Below are positions 1-6,071 of a stretch of 13,286 nucleotides of DNA, one piece after another. The first letter of the stretch is position 1. The number at the start of each line of letters is the position of its first letter. Below the pieces are notes generated by a model, which saw nothing but the letters and a program-made list of their open reading frames with translations, did not search any database and was not told the DNA's origin. Origin of the DNA: Sporichthyaceae bacterium (GTDB lineage Bacteria > Actinomycetota > Actinomycetes > JACCUZ01); the NCBI GenBank assembly GCA_013698395.1, contig JACCUZ010000147.1:1-13286 (forward strand), in the 5' to 3' direction. The position numbers were made by a program, and so were the translations under genes.

Positions 1-1
1 G

Positions 2-478
2 GCCGGCAAAGCGCGCGATGAGGGCCTGCGGGTGGCAGTCATCCCCACCCGGGCGAGCGTGCAGGCGATCGCCGCCCTCGCAGTGCACGACCCGTCGCGC
101 CGGTTCGAGGACGACGTGGTCGCGATGACCGCGGCGGCCGGGCACTGCCGCCACGGTGGGGTGACGGTGGCCGCCCGCGAGGCCGTCACGATGGCCGGCG
201 TATGCGCGGCCGGAGACGTCCTGGGCATCGTCGACGGGGACTTCGTCGTCATCGGGTCCGACCTCACCGACGTGGCCTGCGTCGTCCTCGACCGGATGCT
301 CGGTGGCGGCGGCGAGCTGGTAACTCTGGTGACGGGCGCGGAGCTGGACCCATTCGCGGCACGGTCCGGGCTGGTCCAGGCCGTCGTCGCCCACCTGCAC
401 CGCACCCGGCCCGACGTCGACACCGTGGTCTACGACGGCGGTCAGCCGCGCTACCCGCTCCTGATCGGCGTGGAGTGA
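2..478 (+). CDS. DAK2 domain / YloV-FakA family protein, C-terminal part (truncated at left edge)
   Basis: Open from the first complete codon at base 2 to TGA at 476-478, so the 5' part lies outside the window and about 158 C-terminal residues are visible. The segment VIPTRASVQAIAAL, followed by AVHDP and DVVAMT and later IVDGDFVVIG, matches the C-terminal domain of the actinobacterial YloV/FakA family. These proteins carry an N-terminal DAK2 (dihydroxyacetone-kinase-like) domain. In firmicutes FakA is the ATP-binding subunit of a fatty acid kinase; whether the actinobacterial proteins do the same is not shown by this sequence. The gene lies directly upstream of recG, its usual actinobacterial neighbour, and its stop codon overlaps the recG start (GTGA), which suggests translational coupling. 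A GTG at 32 is not the start: the frame is open to the left edge and the conserved domain continues across it. Confidence 0.85.
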   Translation, partial: AGKARDEGLRVAVIPTRASVQAIAALAVHDPSRRFEDDVVAMTAAAGHCRHGGVTVAAREAVTMAGVCAAGDVLGIVDGDFVVIGSDLTDVACVVLDRMLGGGGELVTLVTGAELDPFAARSGLVQAVVAHLHRTRPDVDTVVYDGGQPRYPLLIGVE

Positions 479-2682
479 CCGTGGTGACGCTCGGTTCGCC
501 GGTGCGATCGGTCGTGGGTGAGAAGACCGCCAAGGAGCTCAGCAGCCGCCTGGGAGTCCACACGGTGGAGGACCTGCTCCGGCACTACCCGCGCCGCTAC
601 TACGAGCGCGGCGAGCTCACCGATCTCAGCGGGCTGCGTCCGGGCGAGCAGGTGACCGTACAGGCCACCGTCGCGTCGGTGTCCGGCAAGTGGGTCGAGG
701 CGAAACCTGGGACCGGGCGGCGCAAGCCGCTGCACAAGCTCGAGGTCGTCGTGACCGACGGTCGGGCCAAGCTGCGGCTGACGTTCTTCAACAACCAGTG
801 GCTGCAGTCACGGCTGCCCCCGGGGACCGAGGCGCTGTTCGCCGGCAAGGTCGACGCTTTCCGCGGCCGACTGCAGCTGACGAACCCGGAGGTCAACGCT
901 GCCGAGGACTCCGACTCCTTCGCGGGAGTCCTCAAGCCGATCTACCCGGCGACCGCGAAACTCGCCTCATGGTCGGTCGGCAGGGCGGTGTCCACTGTGC
1001 TCGACATGGCCGGTGCTGTGCCCGACCCCCTGCCGGAGGCCCTCCGTAAGCGGCTGGACCTGCTTCCACTGGCCGAGGCGCTGCGGCTGGTCCACCGCCC
1101 CCAGTCATGGGCCGACGTCCATGCGGCACACCAGCGGCTGCGCTTCGACGAGGCGTTTCTGCTCCAGGTCGTGCTGGCCCGCCGGCGGGCCGAGTCGTCG
1201 GCGCTCCCCGCGACCCCGCGGATCCCCCGTGACGGCGGGCTGCTCGACGCCTTCGACGATCGCTTGCCGTTCACCCTGACCGGCGGACAGCAGGCGGTGG
1301 CCCGCGAGGTGGCCGCGGACCTGGCCACGGAGCACCCGATGCAGCGGCTGCTGCAGGGCGAGGTCGGTTCCGGGAAAACCGTCGTGGCGCTGCGGGCGAT
1401 GCTCGCAGTCGTCGACACGGGTGGTCAGGCGGTGCTGCTGGCCCCTACCGAAGTGCTCGCTCAGCAGCACCACCGGTCGGTGACTGAGCTGCTGGGCCCC
1501 CTCGCGGAGCGTGGCCTGCTGGGGGGTTCCGACCTCGGCACCCGCGTCGCGCTGCTCACCGGCTCGCAGGGCACCGCCGCGCGTCGCCAGGCGCTGCTGG
1601 ACACTGCCTGCGGGGACGCCGGCATCGTCATCGGCACCCATGCCCTGATCCAGGACGCCGTCGAATTCTTCGACCTCGGGCTGGTCGTCGTCGACGAACA
1701 ACACCGGTTCGGGGTCGAGCAGCGAGACGCCCTGCGGGCCAAGGCAGTGGTGCCCCCTCACGTCCTCGTCATGACTGCCACCCCCATCCCGCGCACGGTG
1801 GCGATGACCGTCTTCGGAGATCTTGACGTGTCGACCCTGACCGAGCTGCCCGCCGGTCGGGCTCCCATCACGACCCACGTCGTTCCGGTGGGGGAGAAGC
1901 CGCACTTCCTCGACCGTGCCTGGGACCGGATCCGTGAGGAGGTGGGAGAAGGCCACCAGGCCTACGTCGTGTGCCCCCGGATCGGCCTCGACACGGTGGA
2001 GGAAGAGCCGGTCATCGAGCGCGGCGGCCTCTGGCTCGTGCCCGACCTGGTCGAGGAGCCGGCTTTGCGCCCCGCCGTGGCGGTGATGGACATCGCGCCG
2101 ATGCTCGCCGAGGGACCGCTCGCAGGGCTGCGAGTGGAGATGCTGCACGGCCGGCTGCCCCCAGATACCAAGGACGACGTGATGCGCCGCTTCGGCTCCG
2201 GAGAGGTCGACGTCCTGGTCGCGACGACCGTCGTGGAGGTCGGGGTTGACGTGCCCAACGCCTCGACGATGGTGGTGCTCGACGCCGAGCGGTTCGGGAT
2301 CTCGCAGCTGCATCAGCTGCGGGGCAGGGTGGGCCGCGGCTCGGCGCCGGGCCTGTGCCTGTTGGTGAGTGACGCGGCGTCCGGCAGCCCGTCGCGGAAG
2401 CGACTGGAGGCGGTGGCCGGGAGCGTCGACGGGTTCGAGCTGTCCCGCATCGACCTTGAGACACGGCGGGAGGGCGACGTGCTGGGCGCCTCGCAGTCGG
2501 GCCGACGGTCCAGCCTGCGGCTGCTCTCGGTGATCCGGGACGAGGAGGTGATCGCGACCGCCCGCGCGGAGGCCGTCCGGCTCGTCGCGAACGATCCGCA
2601 CCTGTTCGCCAGCGCCGTGCTGCGCGAGGCGGTCGACACGTTGCTGGCTGACGAGCGTTCGGACTACCTGGAGAAAGCGTGA
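475..2682 (+). CDS. recG: ATP-dependent DNA helicase RecG
   Basis: Encodes 735 residues, the usual size for RecG, a double-stranded DNA translocase that regresses stalled replication forks and processes branched DNA. An N-terminal helical region and OB-fold wedge domain (roughly residues 50-150) precede two helicase lobes. Visible motifs are Walker A GEVGSGKT (295-302), the DEQH box (407-410), TATPIPR (434-440), the motif V region VATTVVEVGVDVP and motif VI QLRGRVGRG (614-622). The C-terminal RREGDVLGASQSGR is the RecG TRG region that couples ATP use to translocation. I chose GTG 475 because it forms a GTGA overlap with the upstream stop; GTG 481 is an alternative. The frame is open further upstream, but that extension is a shadow of the preceding gene. 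The protein ends in YLEKA, and the DNA encoding this end is repeated 989 bp downstream. Confidence 0.97.
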   Translation: MTVVTLGSPVRSVVGEKTAKELSSRLGVHTVEDLLRHYPRRYYERGELTDLSGLRPGEQVTVQATVASVSGKWVEAKPGTGRRKPLHKLEVVVTDGRAKLRLTFFNNQWLQSRLPPGTEALFAGKVDAFRGRLQLTNPEVNAAEDSDSFAGVLKPIYPATAKLASWSVGRAVSTVLDMAGAVPDPLPEALRKRLDLLPLAEALRLVHRPQSWADVHAAHQRLRFDEAFLLQVVLARRRAESSALPATPRIPRDGGLLDAFDDRLPFTLTGGQQAVAREVAADLATEHPMQRLLQGEVGSGKTVVALRAMLAVVDTGGQAVLLAPTEVLAQQHHRSVTELLGPLAERGLLGGSDLGTRVALLTGSQGTAARRQALLDTACGDAGIVIGTHALIQDAVEFFDLGLVVVDEQHRFGVEQRDALRAKAVVPPHVLVMTATPIPRTVAMTVFGDLDVSTLTELPAGRAPITTHVVPVGEKPHFLDRAWDRIREEVGEGHQAYVVCPRIGLDTVEEEPVIERGGLWLVPDLVEEPALRPAVAVMDIAPMLAEGPLAGLRVEMLHGRLPPDTKDDVMRRFGSGEVDVLVATTVVEVGVDVPNASTMVVLDAERFGISQLHQLRGRVGRGSAPGLCLLVSDAASGSPSRKRLEAVAGSVDGFELSRIDLETRREGDVLGASQSGRRSSLRLLSVIRDEEVIATARAEAVRLVANDPHLFASAVLREAVDTLLADERSDYLEKA
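2663..2677 (+). repeat. Left copy of 15-bp direct repeat, inside the 3' end of recG
   Basis: ACTACCTGGAGAAAG occurs here, encoding the YLEK end of RecG, and again at 3652-3666. After the repeat the left copy continues CGTGA and the right copy ACGTGA, so the match extends about 5 more bases if one base is gapped. Sequences upstream of the two copies are unrelated. A perfect 15-bp repeat inside 1 kb is very unlikely by chance. It resembles the attachment-site duplication left by site-specific integration into a gene 3' end. Confidence 0.8.
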
Positions 2683-2950
2683 GCCCCTGCCGCAAGGGAG
2701 GTCGGCAGGCGCAGACCGCGTGACGAGGCATAACCGTTCGGGGCCACCTCCAGACCCGTTGACCGGATGGCACCCAACGAGGCAAAGGGCACCCTGAGGG
2801 CAAGGGCGGAAGCGCGCCCCGGCAACGGGGGTAGTCGCGGGGGCGCGGCCCGCCGCCGACCATGGTCTCGCCATCTGACCTGTTCGCCTATCAATGAGGC
2901 TGGTGTCCCAGGCACGGGGGATGGTGTCCCTCCATCGGTGAAGGGATCAC
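2683..2950 (+). other. Non-coding leader region with several potential stem-loops
   Basis: I see no credible gene in these 268 bases. They do contain possible RNA structure. A 7-bp stem CCTGCCG/CGGCAGG (2686-2709, 10-nt loop) begins 3 bases after the recG stop. A 5-bp stem CCCCG/CGGGG (2817-2830) is closed by GCAA, a GNRA-type tetraloop. A weaker stem GGGCG/CGCCC lies just before it. There is no T-run after any stem. The first stem could end recG transcription and the rest could be a leader of the secreted-protein gene. I do not recognise a known riboswitch or intron family here. Confidence 0.35.
2901..2930 (+). repeat. Paired TGGTGTCCC direct repeats, 21 bp apart
   Basis: TGGTGTCCC occurs at 2901-2909 and 2922-2930. 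The 21-bp spacing is two turns of the DNA helix, and the second copy ends 20 bp before the ATG at 2951. The arrangement would fit a regulator binding the same DNA face twice. The location just before the start codon would favour repression if the transcription start lies upstream; no convincing promoter is visible. Confidence 0.4.
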
Positions 2951-3433
2951 ATGCACATGAACATCGGCCGGATCGGAGCCGCGTTCGTCACACTCACCAT
3001 CACAGGTTGGCTGGGCGTCATGCCCGCGGCCGCTGCGTCAGGGTCTGTGTTGGACCCGCGGGGTGACTTCCCAGACATCCTCAAGCTTGCCTACGTGAAC
3101 GGTGACACAGCAGTGAATATGACGATGACCTACGCCGAGGTTACGGACGCGCAGAACGAGAGCTTCTACCTGCACTGGGGGACGAACGGCGACAACTACC
3201 AGGTCTTCGAGAGCCGCGGCGTTGGACTGCGCGAACTGCGCTACAACTCCCGAAAGGTCGCGTGCGCTGGTCTGAGGGTCATCCACCGCGATGCCTACGA
3301 CAAGACCAAGGTCGTAATTCCCCGGTCTTGCATCAACAAGGCTCCCAATGCGTTGCGCTTCAAGGGCATCGCCACCGCGGGTCTGAGTCTCCTCGACCAG
3401 ACGAAGAAGTCCCCGCTGACTGCCCGCGGCTGA
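2951..3433 (+). CDS. Small secreted protein of unknown function
   Basis: Encodes 160 residues with a Sec-type signal peptide: basic residue near the N terminus, hydrophobic core about 8-24, and AAAAS at 26-30 with likely cleavage near residue 29. The mature protein of about 130 residues contains a DPRGDFPDILKLAYVNGD segment, alternating strand-like stretches and two cysteines (C105, C127) that could form a disulfide. The pattern suggests a small beta-rich extracellular domain of a type common in actinobacterial secreted proteins, but I cannot name the family. GAAGGG at 2939-2944 lies 6 bases before the ATG at 2951 and fits a ribosome binding site; ATG 2957 is an alternative. Base composition is visibly AT-richer than the flanking genes. 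It is the only gene in the segment bracketed by the recG-derived repeat, so it is probably acquired. Confidence 0.75.
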   Translation: MHMNIGRIGAAFVTLTITGWLGVMPAAAASGSVLDPRGDFPDILKLAYVNGDTAVNMTMTYAEVTDAQNESFYLHWGTNGDNYQVFESRGVGLRELRYNSRKVACAGLRVIHRDAYDKTKVVIPRSCINKAPNALRFKGIATAGLSLLDQTKKSPLTARG

Positions 3434-3474
3434 CAGGGCTTGACGGGTTCCACGACGCCGCCTCGGGGGCTGGC

Positions 3475-3521
3475 GGCGCCGCGCATTCCCTGACCCCCTG
3501 AAGGAAGTGGAGCGCGGCGCC
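3475..3521 (+). terminator. Strong stem-loop downstream of the secreted-protein gene
   Basis: A perfect 10-bp inverted repeat, GGCGCCGCGC (3475-3484) and GCGCGGCGCC (3512-3521), starts 41 bases after the stop codon at 3431-3433. The enclosed region can add an inner stem (TTCC 3486-3489 with GGAA 3503-3506). No T-run follows, which is common for actinobacterial terminators. It probably ends transcription of the secreted-protein gene. A role as a recombination-site hairpin of the inserted segment cannot be excluded. The remaining bases to 3651 show no gene. Confidence 0.5.
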
Positions 3522-3651
3522 TGGCGAGGATGAGACCACATCCCAGAGCCGACGCGCGCGTTTTCGGGCAAGCACCTCCCCCTGAGCCATCGCGGGTCCA
3601 TGATCACCAGACGTTCCGGGCGATCCGGGAATCCTTCACCTCCGACTAGCC

Positions 3652-3666
3652 ACTACCTGGAGAAAG
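3652..3666 (+). repeat. Right copy of the recG 3'-end direct repeat
   Basis: Second copy of ACTACCTGGAGAAAG, 29 bases before the rsmD start. In the frame that encodes YLEK it stays open through ATG 3672-3674 and an arginine-rich tail to TGA at 3696-3698. That TGA overlaps the rsmD GTG at 3695-3697 (GTGA). This is what a displaced original recG terminus coupled to rsmD would look like. Confidence 0.8.
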
Positions 3667-3694
3667 ACGTGATGCACCGGCTCCGGCGGCGGCG

Positions 3695-4297
3695 GTGACG
3701 CGGGTGGTCGCCGGGGCGGCTCGTGGCCGGCGGCTCGTCGTGCCCGATGGCAGGGGCACCCGGCCCACAACCGACCGGGCTCGGGAGGGACTGTTCTCGA
3801 CGCTGGAGTCGATCCTCGGGTCGTTCGCCGGGAGGCGGGTCGCGGACCTCTACGCCGGCTCCGGCGCGGTGGGCCTCGAGGCGCTGAGCCGGGGCGCGAG
3901 CCACTGCCTGCTGGTGGAGGTCGACGGCCGGGCGCTGCGGGCGCTGCGGGCCAACGTCGTCGCGGTCGGGTTGCCCGGCGCTGAGGTGCGGGCTGTCAGG
4001 GTCGAGCGGCTGGTGGCGGGAGCAGCCGGCGGAGCGGCGTACGACGTGGTGTTCCTGGACCCGCCCTACGACCTGCCCGGCGAGCACCTGCGGACGGTGG
4101 TGACCGCCCTCGTCGAGAACCAGTGGCTGGCGGTCGGCTCGTTGGTGGTCATCGAGAGGGCCACCCGTGACGGTGCGTGGGACTGGCCGGCCGGCGTGAC
4201 CGGTGAGCGCGCGCGCCGCTATGGGGAGACCACCCTTTGGTACGGTCGCGCCGCCGGTCAGCCGGACGTCGTGTCCGCGCCGAGCGCTGGAGACTGA
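3695..4297 (+). CDS. rsmD: 16S rRNA (guanine(966)-N(2))-methyltransferase RsmD
   Basis: Encodes 200 residues, normal for RsmD, which uses S-adenosylmethionine to methylate N2 of G966 in 16S rRNA during 30S assembly. The N terminus has the family pattern RVVAGAARGRRLVVP followed by TRPTTDRAREGLFSTL (22-37). The SAM-binding motif I is DLYAGSGAVGLEALSRGA (51-68), and the catalytic motif of N2-guanine methyltransferases is DPPY (122-125). The start is GTG 3695. No clear ribosome binding site precedes it, which would make sense if it was formerly coupled to the recG stop; an ATG at 3672 is in another frame. The gene is followed by coaD after one base, a pairing conserved across many bacteria. Confidence 0.95.
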   Translation: MTRVVAGAARGRRLVVPDGRGTRPTTDRAREGLFSTLESILGSFAGRRVADLYAGSGAVGLEALSRGASHCLLVEVDGRALRALRANVVAVGLPGAEVRAVRVERLVAGAAGGAAYDVVFLDPPYDLPGEHLRTVVTALVENQWLAVGSLVVIERATRDGAWDWPAGVTGERARRYGETTLWYGRAAGQPDVVSAPSAGD

Positions 4298-4298
4298 C

Positions 4299-4787
4299 GT
4301 GCGTCGCTGCGTGTGCCCCGGGTCGTTCGATCCCGTCACCAACGGCCATCTCGACGTCATCGAACGGGCCAGCCGGCTGTACGACGAGGTCATCGTCGGC
4401 GTGTTGGTGAACACCTCGAAGAGCGGGCTGTTCACCGTCGAAGAGCGCATGGACATGCTGCGCGAGGTCACCGCGGGACTGGGCAACGTGCTCGTCGACT
4501 CGTTCCGGGGGCTCCTGGTGGACTACTGCCGCGACCAAGGGATCCCGGTGGTTGTCAAAGGGCTACGCGCCGTGAGCGACTTCGACTACGAGCTGCAGAT
4601 GTCCCAGATGAACAACCGGCTGTCCGGCGTGGAGACGCTCTTCGTGGCGACCAACCCGGAATACAGCTTCCTCTCCTCTAGTCTCGTCCGGGAGGTCGCG
4701 ACCTGGGGCGGCGACGTCTCCGCGCTGGTGCCCGAGCCGGTCCTGCTGCGCCTCACCACCCGGCTCGACACCCCGCCAGACCGGTAG
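4299..4787 (+). CDS. coaD: Pantetheine-phosphate adenylyltransferase (PPAT)
   Basis: Encodes 162 residues, typical of bacterial PPAT, which transfers AMP from ATP to 4'-phosphopantetheine to form dephospho-CoA, the penultimate step of CoA synthesis. The nucleotidyltransferase signature PGSFDPVTNGHLD is at residues 7-19, with His17 in the (T/H)xGH position. KGLRAVSDFDYELQM (88-101) and the SSSLVRE motif (126-132) are also diagnostic. I chose GTG 4299 because the protein then begins MRRCVCPGSFDP, as in the family. The frame is open upstream to 4203, but that is a shadow of rsmD. The start lies one base after the rsmD stop, so the two genes are very likely co-transcribed and coupled. Confidence 0.97.
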   Translation: MRRCVCPGSFDPVTNGHLDVIERASRLYDEVIVGVLVNTSKSGLFTVEERMDMLREVTAGLGNVLVDSFRGLLVDYCRDQGIPVVVKGLRAVSDFDYELQMSQMNNRLSGVETLFVATNPEYSFLSSSLVREVATWGGDVSALVPEPVLLRLTTRLDTPPDR

Positions 4788-4799
4788 GAGCCCAGATCC

Positions 4800-5318
4800 G
4801 TGGACGTGCACGAGAAGATCGACGAGCTGACGGCCATCGTCGAGAACGCCCGCTCGATGCCGATGTCGGCCTCGTGCGTCATCAACCGCGGGGAAGTGCT
4901 CGGCCTGCTCGCGGAGGTCCGCGAGCTGCTGCCCGAGGAGTTCCGCCACGCACAGATGCTGCTGGCCGACCGGGAGTCCGTCGTCGACGAGGGACGCCGG
5001 GAAGCGCAGCGGCTGATCGTCGAGGCGGAGCAGGAGCGGCTGTCTCTCACCGCCGAGACGGAGGTCGTCAGCGAAGCCCGCCGGCAGGCCGACCGCACTC
5101 GCTCGGAGGCGGCCGAGGAGGCCCGGCGGATGCGCAGCGAGGTGGACGACTACGTCGACACCAAGCTCGCCAACTTCGAAGTCGTTCTCGAGAAGACGCT
5201 CAACGCCGTGCACCGCGGTCGCGACAAGCTGCGCGGCCGGAGTCCGGCCGAGGACCTCGCCGGGCCGGAGGGCGACTCCGGAATGCCGGCTCATCCCCTG
5301 GACACCCCGGAGCGTTAG
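4800..5318 (+). CDS. SepIVA-like coiled-coil septation protein
   Basis: Encodes 172 residues. The N-terminal IDELTAIVENARSMPMSASCVINRGEVL (7-34) and C-terminal VDDYVDTKLANFEVVLEKTL (115-134) resemble M. tuberculosis Rv2927c/SepIVA, a DivIVA-like protein needed for septation. Between them is a charged, alanine-rich coiled coil (about 50-118). As I recall, the mycobacterial protein is about 245 residues, so the coiled coil here is shorter. Such regions are often mis-annotated as ATP synthase subunit b because of the heptads. The GTG start at 4800 is preceded by TAGGAG (4785-4790), a good binding site that overlaps the coaD stop. Position before a DUF177 gene and rnc matches the mycobacterial order and supports the assignment. 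Confidence 0.75.
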   Translation: MDVHEKIDELTAIVENARSMPMSASCVINRGEVLGLLAEVRELLPEEFRHAQMLLADRESVVDEGRREAQRLIVEAEQERLSLTAETEVVSEARRQADRTRSEAAEEARRMRSEVDDYVDTKLANFEVVLEKTLNAVHRGRDKLRGRSPAEDLAGPEGDSGMPAHPLDTPER

Positions 5319-5344
5319 CAGGTCGCGGCGTTCGCTTCGGCCGG

Positions 5345-5374
5345 TTCGGTGGTCCGCTCCGGGTCGGGTAACCT
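5345..5374 (+). promoter_or_regulatory. Possible promoter for the DUF177-rpmF-rnc-mutM group
   Basis: TAACCT at 5369-5374 fits the actinobacterial TAnnnT -10 pattern. A poor -35 (TTCGGT, 5345-5350) lies 18 bp upstream. Transcription would start near 5381, after the TTG at 5374 that would otherwise be the longest start of the next gene, which favours a downstream ATG as the true start. Motif inspection only. Confidence 0.3.
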
Positions 5375-5418
5375 TGCGCGGTCCACATCAGGACAGCGAT
5401 CCGCGCCGCCGGCGCGAG

Positions 5419-5481
5419 CATGCCCCACAAGAGACCATGCCCCACGAGACCATGCGCCACGAACCCATGTCCCCAGAGACC
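5419..5481 (+). repeat. Four-unit short tandem repeat carrying ATG codons
   Basis: Four imperfect copies of a roughly 15-bp unit: CATGCCCCACAAGAGAC (5419-5435), CATGCCCCACGAGAC (5436-5450), CATGCGCCACGAACC (5451-5465) and CATGTCCCCAGAGACC (5466-5481). Copies 2-4 put ATGs at 5437, 5452 and 5467 in the frame of the DUF177 gene. Copy 1 puts an ATG at 5420 in a different frame. Confidence 0.75.
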
Positions 5482-6051
5482 CGGAGAGCGACGACCCGCC
5501 TCGACCCCCGCTCGCCCCTCGTGCTCGACACGCGCGAGCTGGGGCGTCGCCCGGGGTCGATGCGCTCGATCTCCCGTTCTGTCCCGGCACCCTCCGATCT
5601 CGGGGTGGCCGTGCTCGGCGTCCCCGAGGGGTCAGAACTGGGGCTGGATCTGCGGCTCGAGTCGGTCGTGGAGGGCGTGCTCGTCTCCGGGACGGTGACT
5701 GCCACCGTCGTCGGGGAGTGCGTACGCTGCCTCGACCCGGTCAGCCGCGGTCTGGTTGTCGACCTCCAGGAGCTCTACACCTACCCGGGCCGCGAGCCGG
5801 AGAGCCTCCGGAACACGGGGGAGGACCTGGACGAGGACCCGGGCGCGCTGCCCGTGCTCGCCGGTGACCTGCTTGACCTCGAACCGGTGCTGAGGGACTC
5901 GGTGGTGCTCGCGCTGCCGCTCAAGCCGCTGTGCCGGGAGGACTGCCCCGGACTCTGCCCGGAGTGTGGCGCTCGGCTGGAGGCCGACCCCGGCCACGGG
6001 CACGAGCAGATCGACCCGCGCTGGGCCGCCCTGCGCGACCTGACGGACTGA
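5437..6051 (+). CDS. DUF177 (YceD family) protein with C-terminal cysteine cluster
   Basis: Encodes 204 residues from ATG 5437. The core begins PRSPLVLDTRELGRRPGSM, typical of actinobacterial DUF177/YceD proteins. These are nearly always encoded just before rpmF, as here (20 bases apart). In plants and E. coli the family has been linked to 23S rRNA maturation; its exact role in this group is unknown. A CVRC pair lies mid-protein, and CREDCPGLCPECG (C166, C170, C174, C177) forms a probable zinc site. In-frame ATGs at 5437, 5452 and 5467 and a TTG at 5374 are possible starts; none has a strong ribosome binding site. Conservation begins only around RLDPRSP, so ATG 5467 would also give a complete family domain. 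I used 5437 as the first ATG after the candidate promoter. Confidence 0.88.
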   Translation: MPHETMRHEPMSPETRRATTRLDPRSPLVLDTRELGRRPGSMRSISRSVPAPSDLGVAVLGVPEGSELGLDLRLESVVEGVLVSGTVTATVVGECVRCLDPVSRGLVVDLQELYTYPGREPESLRNTGEDLDEDPGALPVLAGDLLDLEPVLRDSVVLALPLKPLCREDCPGLCPECGARLEADPGHGHEQIDPRWAALRDLTD

Positions 6052-6071
6052 CCCGACGACGAGGAGATCCC

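Larger units (their letters stand above)
2663..3666. mobile_element. Putative small inserted segment between recG and rsmD
   Basis: About 989 bp lie between the starts of two copies of a 15-bp direct repeat derived from the recG 3' end. The segment interrupts a recG-rsmD pair that appears once to have overlapped. It holds one gene (2951-3433) and otherwise non-coding DNA. Some lines are only 52-53% GC by hand count (3061-3120, 3301-3360), against roughly 70% in the flanking housekeeping genes. I see no integrase, transposase or convincing terminal inverted repeats. It could be a deletion remnant of a larger integrative element, a small element mobilised in trans, or the product of a tandem duplication followed by divergence. 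Confidence 0.5.

Noticed and set aside
202..474. N-terminal extension of RecG upstream of GTG 475
   Set aside because: It translates to arginine/proline-rich sequence and overlaps the well-conserved DAK2-family C terminus in another frame.
2720..2797. Tiny plus-strand frame of about 25 codons starting at GTG 2720
   Set aside because: Its Shine-Dalgarno-like AAGGGAGGT ends 17 bases away, too far, and the composition is not protein-like.
1105..2874. Minus-strand open frame of 589 codons opposite recG
   Set aside because: Low-complexity shadow of recG with no recognisable domain.
3038..3607. Minus-strand frame of 189 codons opposite the secreted-protein gene
   Set aside because: It mirrors the plus-strand gene, which has a signal peptide and ribosome binding site; the minus frame has neither.
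2683..3652. Integrase, transposase or intron-encoded protein remnant in the inserted segment
   Set aside because: I checked the open frames on both strands; apart from 2951-3433 they are short or shadows without family motifs. A group II intron was considered for the GNRA hairpin, but no domain V or maturase sequence was recognised.
4203..4298. N-terminal extension of CoaD
   Set aside because: It overlaps rsmD, and PPAT proteins begin just before the PGSFDP motif.
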